A DNA stretch of 33,666 bases from NCBI GenBank assembly GCA_026002045.1, contig BOAV01000021.1:1-33666 (forward strand), written 5' to 3'. The position numbers were made by a program, and so were the translations under genes. This DNA comes from Spirochaetia bacterium (GTDB taxonomy: Bacteria; Spirochaetota; Spirochaetia; Treponematales; Breznakiellaceae). Shown here one piece after another: positions 29,821-33,666 of this stretch; the stretch's first letter is position 1; every line of letters begins with the position of its first letter. The notes below the pieces were generated by a model. It was given only the letters and a program-made list of their open reading frames with translations, made no database searches and was not told the DNA's origin.

Positions 29821-30870
29821 TTACTCATTATTATTCCGTCTGCTGGGGTCGTCAAAAAACGGTTCCGTAGCCTGTTTCTGCTTATCCACATACTGGAGAA
29901 CCTGATTCTGCCCAAACCGTTGCAGTCCGGCCTTATCCTTACCCGCATCCCGAGCCTGGATAATACTCCACTCCTTCTCATCATCAATATCAGATTCGAG
30001 CTCACGCACCGCCTTATCGTAGACGATCTTTACATCTTTGAAGTAGACGACAAAGTCTCCGCCTACAGTGGCCGCATCACGCTGAATCAGAAAGCCCCCA
30101 AACTTGACAAAGGGAGTTAAGATAGGATAAAGGGGATAGAGCCGGAGTTCCCGGCTCCGCACTTCCTGAACATAAGCGGGGTTATTCCAAACGTGTTCTC
30201 CCCACCCGTCATGATTGAGGTAACCAAGGTCGATAATTTTTTCGTTCCCCTCACTGTCGATCAAAATCGCCGCCAAGCGGTGGGGAAAATTCAGGCCGTA
30301 AACATTTACCGCAACAGATTTAATCGTCCCGACATTTTTAACCACCCCAAAGGCGGTTTGAAGAGCAGAATCACCCTCCTCTTTAGTCCCTTCAAAGCGG
30401 CTGACATTGGTATAAAGGCGTTCCTCTTCCGGAGGAAGTGTGACCTCTCCCGCTTCATCAACCGTTGAAAGCTCATAAGCAGGAATCTCGAAGGGGGGTT
30501 TTATCGATGCCCAAGAGTTATGGGGTTCCACCGGGAAATGTATCCGGACACCCAATACCGAACCATACTGTTTGGAAGTAGATTCCTGGGCTTTACTGTT
30601 ACGCTGATTTTCCACCGTACGGGCAGAAGACGCCAAGCTTACTACCCAATTGGCAGGCGCAAGGGAAGTCCTCAGCATCGCCCTTTGCTCAGCAGTGAAA
30701 CTACCGCCGGCCTTATCGGAAAAATCCATCAAGGTCTGGCGGTTCTCAGGCTGATCATTAACAGAAATATCCGCCGCAAGCTTGGAGAAATCGATCAAAA
30801 CCGCTTCTTCAGCAAACAGGGACCCCGCAACCAAGGACACGATAGCGACAAGAATGAACATCCGTTTCAT
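29821..30870 (-). CDS. flaA: Flagellar filament outer layer protein FlaA
   Basis: Sheath protein that coats the periplasmic flagellar filament of spirochaetes and stiffens it. A signal peptide (MKRMFILVAIVSLVAGSLFA) directs export through Sec, unlike the FlaB core. The rest is beta-rich; YGSVLGVRIHFPVEPHNSWASIKPPFEIPAYE is typical of the family, and the C-terminus is charged with many Asp, Glu, Lys and Asn. 349 residues matches known FlaA. AAAGGAG lies six bases before ATG 30870. It has its own promoter and terminator, so is monocistronic. The best taxonomic marker in the window. Confidence 0.95.
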   Translation of the reverse strand: MKRMFILVAIVSLVAGSLFAEEAVLIDFSKLAADISVNDQPENRQTLMDFSDKAGGSFTAEQRAMLRTSLAPANWVVSLASSARTVENQRNSKAQESTSKQYGSVLGVRIHFPVEPHNSWASIKPPFEIPAYELSTVDEAGEVTLPPEEERLYTNVSRFEGTKEEGDSALQTAFGVVKNVGTIKSVAVNVYGLNFPHRLAAILIDSEGNEKIIDLGYLNHDGWGEHVWNNPAYVQEVRSRELRLYPLYPILTPFVKFGGFLIQRDAATVGGDFVVYFKDVKIVYDKAVRELESDIDDEKEWSIIQARDAGKDKAGLQRFGQNQVLQYVDKQKQATEPFFDDPSRRNNNE

Positions 30871-30920
30871 TCAAAACTCCTTTCTCATTCATTTAATCGT
30901 AAAAAGCTATTTATCTTGTA

Positions 30921-30948
30921 AGTATACAAAATACACAAGATTTGTCAA
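30921..30948 (-). promoter_or_regulatory. Sigma70-type promoter of flaA
   Basis: TTGACA (30948-30943), 16 bases, TATACT (30926-30921) on the minus strand, giving a leader of about 45 bases. This is a housekeeping form, not a sigma28 flagellar promoter. Confidence 0.82.
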
Positions 30949-30959
30949 CGCTTTTTATG

Positions 30960-31463
30960 TTATTTATCTCTTTCTACGGAAAAAATCCGTTGAAATTCAT
31001 CATAAAACACGGCGTTTCCGGCGGTAAAAAGCCGCACATCCTTCACATAGGAAAAATTACGCCGGATACCCTCGTTCAGGGTACGGTAGTTCCGGAAAAC
31101 ATCCCCCCTTTCCGCAACGGCAAATTCCAGAGAGGGCAGGGCAGCGGATTCTGACAGATCCGCATAGACCACCCCATTCCGGTACAGGAGGGAGCGGAGC
31201 CTGGTTTCCCGTGGAAACAGGGGCTCCGAATCCGGTGATACCGGGCCCAGAAGGACTTCTTCCACATACCTGCCTATATCAAATTCCCGATCCCATGATC
31301 GTTTAAGCATACGATCTTCCACTACCATTGACCGGTTATTAATAGAATAAAATATAAAGGTCCGTCTGACAAGCCCCAAAACCATAAATTCTGCAAAAGC
31401 GAAGACTCCCAGGGCCAAAAGCGCCAGAAAACGGCGGCTGCTTTTATTGGTGATCACATTCAT
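30960..31463 (-). CDS. Membrane-anchored GerMN-domain protein
   Basis: 167 residues: a transmembrane helix near 12-33, then a GerMN-type domain (about 60-130: IGRYVEEVLLGPVSPDSEPLFP, GVVYADLSESAALP, GDVFRNYRTLNEGIRRNF, VKDVRLFTAGNAV). GerMN domains occur in spore germination proteins but also in envelope lipoproteins of non-spore-formers. Its ATG overlaps the amidase stop by four bases (ATGA), so translation is coupled and the two probably act together on peptidoglycan. Partner and ligand unknown. Confidence 0.85.
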   Translation of the reverse strand: MNVITNKSSRRFLALLALGVFAFAEFMVLGLVRRTFIFYSINNRSMVVEDRMLKRSWDREFDIGRYVEEVLLGPVSPDSEPLFPRETRLRSLLYRNGVVYADLSESAALPSLEFAVAERGDVFRNYRTLNEGIRRNFSYVKDVRLFTAGNAVFYDEFQRIFSVERDK

Positions 31464-32611
31464 TGAATGCCGGTCAATCCTCCTGAACGCTCAAAGGTAC
31501 TCACAAAATCACTTATTCCTTTATATAACGCTTCGGTTATCTTTTTCAAGTATGCCTCATCGGCCATGAGAAGGGCGTCCTCCTGATTGGAGACAAATCC
31601 CAATTCCACCAGTACCGAGGGCATCCGGGCGTTCCGCACCACAAACCATTCCTCCGCCTTGATTCCCCGTGAGGGGGTGGACCTTCCCACAGATTCGTTG
31701 AGCCGGCCCAGGATCGACTGGGCCATCATGATGCTTTCGACGGTGAATTCTTCCTCCAGCATGGCGTTACGGATGGAGATAATGTCATCGGGATCGTCAT
31801 ATTTTGACTTGTCTATCAGGTTCCGGCGGTAATCGGGGCTTAAATACCAGACTTCATAGCCCCGGACGGCCTTGTTTAAGGAAGCATTGGCGTGGACCGA
31901 GATATAGATGATGGCCTCGTTCTCCTTGAGGGAGACACTATTGGCGATAACCACCCGGTCTTCCAGGGAAGGAAAGGTATCCCCGGTCCGGGTAAGGAGA
32001 ACCCGCTTGTCCGGAAAGGCCGTGGAAAGAAGGGTATGGAGCTGCCTTGATACCTTGAGAACGATATCCTTTTCCACCGAACGGAAGAGTTTGCCCCCTA
32101 TGGTAAATTCACCTACCGCTCCGGGGTCCTTGCCCCCATGACCAGGGTCCACAATAATTGCGGCAATCCTGAGCCGGGAAGCCTCCTCTGCCTGGTACCG
32201 GGAGAGGGCGCCCACTGCGGTGGTAACAAATCCTTCAGGAAAGAACAGGAGCCCCCTGACCAGATAGGGTACGGGGACGGTAAAAACCTCCCTGCCGTCT
32301 ACCATGAGCAGCCCCGTCCCCCCCGGTTCCCCCACGGCAAAGGCCGCAGTATGTCCGGCCACGGTAAACACCCCGGAACTGAAAAAGGGGTCCCAGCGGA
32401 AGGTCGGGGCCGGCCCAATAGCGGCAAGGGCTTCGTCCAGGGAATAGAGTTTACTGTTTGCGGCGGGGGTCTGAGCGGAGGCGAAAACAGGCAGGAAGAG
32501 GAAAATAACCACAAAGGACACAAAGTACACGAAGGAAGAAAGGAAAATAAGATTTGAATTCTCCTTCGTGTCCTTTGTGGTTAAAATTCTTCTTCCCAGC
32601 CTTGTCGACAT
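31460..32611 (-). CDS. N-acetylmuramoyl-L-alanine amidase (Amidase_3), signal peptide derived from a repeat
   Basis: Zinc enzyme that cuts the bond between muramic acid and the peptide stem, in cell separation and wall turnover. The catalytic domain (about 148-370) has the zinc ligands His158 (DPGHGGKDPGA), Glu180 (SVEKDIVL) and His240 (ISVHANAS), and the catalytic Glu in VLVELGFVSN. An unassigned beta-type segment (55-130) precedes it. Residues 10-36 are encoded by a palindromic intergenic repeat: one arm gives TTKDTKE and the other FVYFVSFVV, the hydrophobic core of the signal peptide, cleaved after ASA near residue 46. The ATG 32611 has only a distant AGGGA upstream. First in a couple with the GerMN gene, 14 bases after the ATP-grasp gene. 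Confidence 0.93.
   Translation of the reverse strand: MSTRLGRRILTTKDTKENSNLIFLSSFVYFVSFVVIFLFLPVFASAQTPAANSKLYSLDEALAAIGPAPTFRWDPFFSSGVFTVAGHTAAFAVGEPGGTGLLMVDGREVFTVPVPYLVRGLLFFPEGFVTTAVGALSRYQAEEASRLRIAAIIVDPGHGGKDPGAVGEFTIGGKLFRSVEKDIVLKVSRQLHTLLSTAFPDKRVLLTRTGDTFPSLEDRVVIANSVSLKENEAIIYISVHANASLNKAVRGYEVWYLSPDYRRNLIDKSKYDDPDDIISIRNAMLEEEFTVESIMMAQSILGRLNESVGRSTPSRGIKAEEWFVVRNARMPSVLVELGFVSNQEDALLMADEAYLKKITEALYKGISDFVSTFERSGGLTGIQ
32504..32585. repeat. Palindromic repeat (ACAAAG/ACGAAG variant) inside the amidase gene
   Basis: Left arm ATAACCACAAAGGACACAAA and right arm CTTCGTGTCCTTTGTGGTTAA form an inverted repeat around an A/T-rich centre, the same plan as at 1938 and 10614. Here it lies wholly within coding sequence, in frame, at the 5' end of the amidase. 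Confidence 0.88.
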
Positions 32612-32625
32612 TGCTTTACTGATCC

Positions 32626-33666
32626 CTAATCGCCGTTTATTTCGTCTATAACATACGCGGCGCCCTGATAGCCGCCGCGAATGAGGGCGGCCCAGAACCG
32701 GCGGCCCAGGAACCGGGTCCCCTCCCCCGCTTCGGCCACTTCTTTTACCGGTAAAGCCAGACCGGTTATGAGCCGTACCGCTTCCAGGGATTCTTCGATG
32801 GTCCGGCCGGTGTAGTCGCGGAGGCCGGAAACGATGAAAGCCGGAAATGGAAGGACGGCGATGGACTTGTCCTGCTTCGCTTCGCTTGAGACCGATTCCG
32901 GGTCGGGAAGCTCTGCCAGGGCGGTCCGGAGTTCGGTTGTCAATGCGAAGGCATTCGGCGGGAAAGGGCCGCTTTCGGCGAGGAAGGCGGCGGTTTCAGG
33001 ATTTGGCGATTCCAGGCGGATAAGGATGGAACGGGCGGCGTTTTCCGCTGCGGCGGCGGCTTCGGCGCGGCCGGGGGCGGAAGCGATGATGTTGCCGCAT
33101 TTGGAGACGTTGTTTTCCGGGAATGAGACGGTCTTCCCCGGTTCGGCGCGGAGAAAGAGGTCCGAAACACCGGGAACAGCTTTGGCCTTGTCCAGGCCCT
33201 GTATGCTGCGGACCCTACCGGGGATGGAAATGAAGGCCCGTTCGGCGCAGGTCCAGCTACGGCCGGGAACCAGTCCCTCAGGTTTGCGGCCTGCGGCGAT
33301 GAGGATGGCGGAACGGGTGGGTTCAACACCGGAGGCGTAGGGGTAGGTCCAGCCCGACATATAGCCCCCGGAGAGCCGGGCGGCCACTTCCCCGATCATG
33401 GGGCCATTGGGGGTAAGCTTGATGTCCCCCTTGGCGGCGCCGCAGCAGTCCTTCCCGGCGATACCCAGGGAACGGGCGGCGGCGGTGAAGGTATTTAATA
33501 GAAGTTTTTGATCCTCGGCAGAAAAATTCGTGGGCATGGTATGGCCCATTTCAATAAAGTAAGGAGGGAAGAAGATGTGCCGGTCCGCAAGGCCGCAGAT
33601 GGTGATTTCCCCGTGGTAGACAATGGCGTCCACGGTAAATTCAGCGCTGCTCATGAAGGCTTCCAC
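32626..33666 (-). CDS. ATP-grasp domain protein, 5' end beyond the window
   Basis: The C-terminal 346 residues of a carboxylate-amine ligase type enzyme. The visible ATP-grasp half holds FTVDAIVYHGEITICGLADR and GPMIGEVAARLSGGYMSGWTYPYASG, where the second block carries the metal- and phosphate-binding residues of this fold. A C-terminal region follows with YTGRTIEESLEAVRLITGL. The frame is open through the window edge, so GTG 33666 is not a real start. Position before an amidase could suggest a wall-related ligase, but nothing in the sequence fixes the substrate. Confidence 0.75.
   Translation of the reverse strand: MEAFMSSAEFTVDAIVYHGEITICGLADRHIFFPPYFIEMGHTMPTNFSAEDQKLLLNTFTAAARSLGIAGKDCCGAAKGDIKLTPNGPMIGEVAARLSGGYMSGWTYPYASGVEPTRSAILIAAGRKPEGLVPGRSWTCAERAFISIPGRVRSIQGLDKAKAVPGVSDLFLRAEPGKTVSFPENNVSKCGNIIASAPGRAEAAAAAENAARSILIRLESPNPETAAFLAESGPFPPNAFALTTELRTALAELPDPESVSSEAKQDKSIAVLPFPAFIVSGLRDYTGRTIEESLEAVRLITGLALPVKEVAEAGEGTRFLGRRFWAALIRGGYQGAAYVIDEINGD

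Noticed and set aside
1..33666. CRISPR array, phage genes, insertion sequence transposases
   Set aside because: No regularly spaced direct repeats with unique spacers and no recombinase or transposase motifs were seen; the tandem repeats at 4638 are coding.

Overview
The window looks like chromosomal DNA of a spirochaete, most likely a Treponema of the termite-gut type. Evidence: a FlaA flagellar outer-layer (sheath) protein, a spirochaete-style lipobox (VSGC), a coaD-rpmF-acpP-rnc run, roughly balanced base composition, and scattered palindromic repeats of the 'TTAACCAC(A/G)(A/G)AG(A/G)ACAC' kind. The genus call is an inference; no 16S gene is present. No stretch over 300 bases lacks a gene.

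Layout. 1-1906: core genes on the minus strand (coaD, rpmF, acpP, rnc). 1938-4570: a major facilitator permease and an iron-sulfur aldo/keto reductase, closed off by a repeat element and by the ppdK terminator. 4623-7868: pyruvate phosphate dikinase carrying a 150-residue histone-H1-like Lys/Ala/Pro tail; an excellent internal Shine-Dalgarno and ATG suggest the tail is also made as a separate basic protein. 7983-10592: DEAH-box helicase. 10743-15146: hemW, an AAA ATPase broken by one stop codon just before its P-loop, and two tandem signal peptidase I genes, the second with Thr in place of the catalytic Ser. 15212-18715: PEGA/FGE-like membrane protein, smpB and two exported proteins. 18805-18876: tRNA-Glu(TTC). 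18976-28431: sugar locus, with alpha-galactosidase and galactokinase on the plus strand converging on a LacI-controlled ABC transporter and GH13 glucosidase operon on the minus strand. 28485-33666: an alarmone synthetase-TPR fusion, flaA, a GerMN protein, an N-acetylmuramoyl-L-alanine amidase and a truncated ATP-grasp enzyme.

How it works together. The sugar locus reads as one catabolic unit: import of an oligosaccharide by the binding protein and two permeases, cleavage by the GH36 galactosidase and a GH13 enzyme whose active-site Val suggests alpha-1,6 specificity, then phosphorylation of galactose by GalK. Two LacI-type operators lie 84 bp apart, eight helical turns, around the transporter promoter.

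Most notable. (1) The nested histone-like gene inside ppdK. (2) A recurring promoter design in which a sigma70-type -10 box ends only 6-7 bases before the start codon and no Shine-Dalgarno is present, predicting leaderless mRNAs for up to six genes. (3) An intergenic repeat that has become the signal peptide of the amidase. (4) A divergent promoter pair sharing one -35 box. (5) The Ser-to-Thr signal peptidase paralogue.
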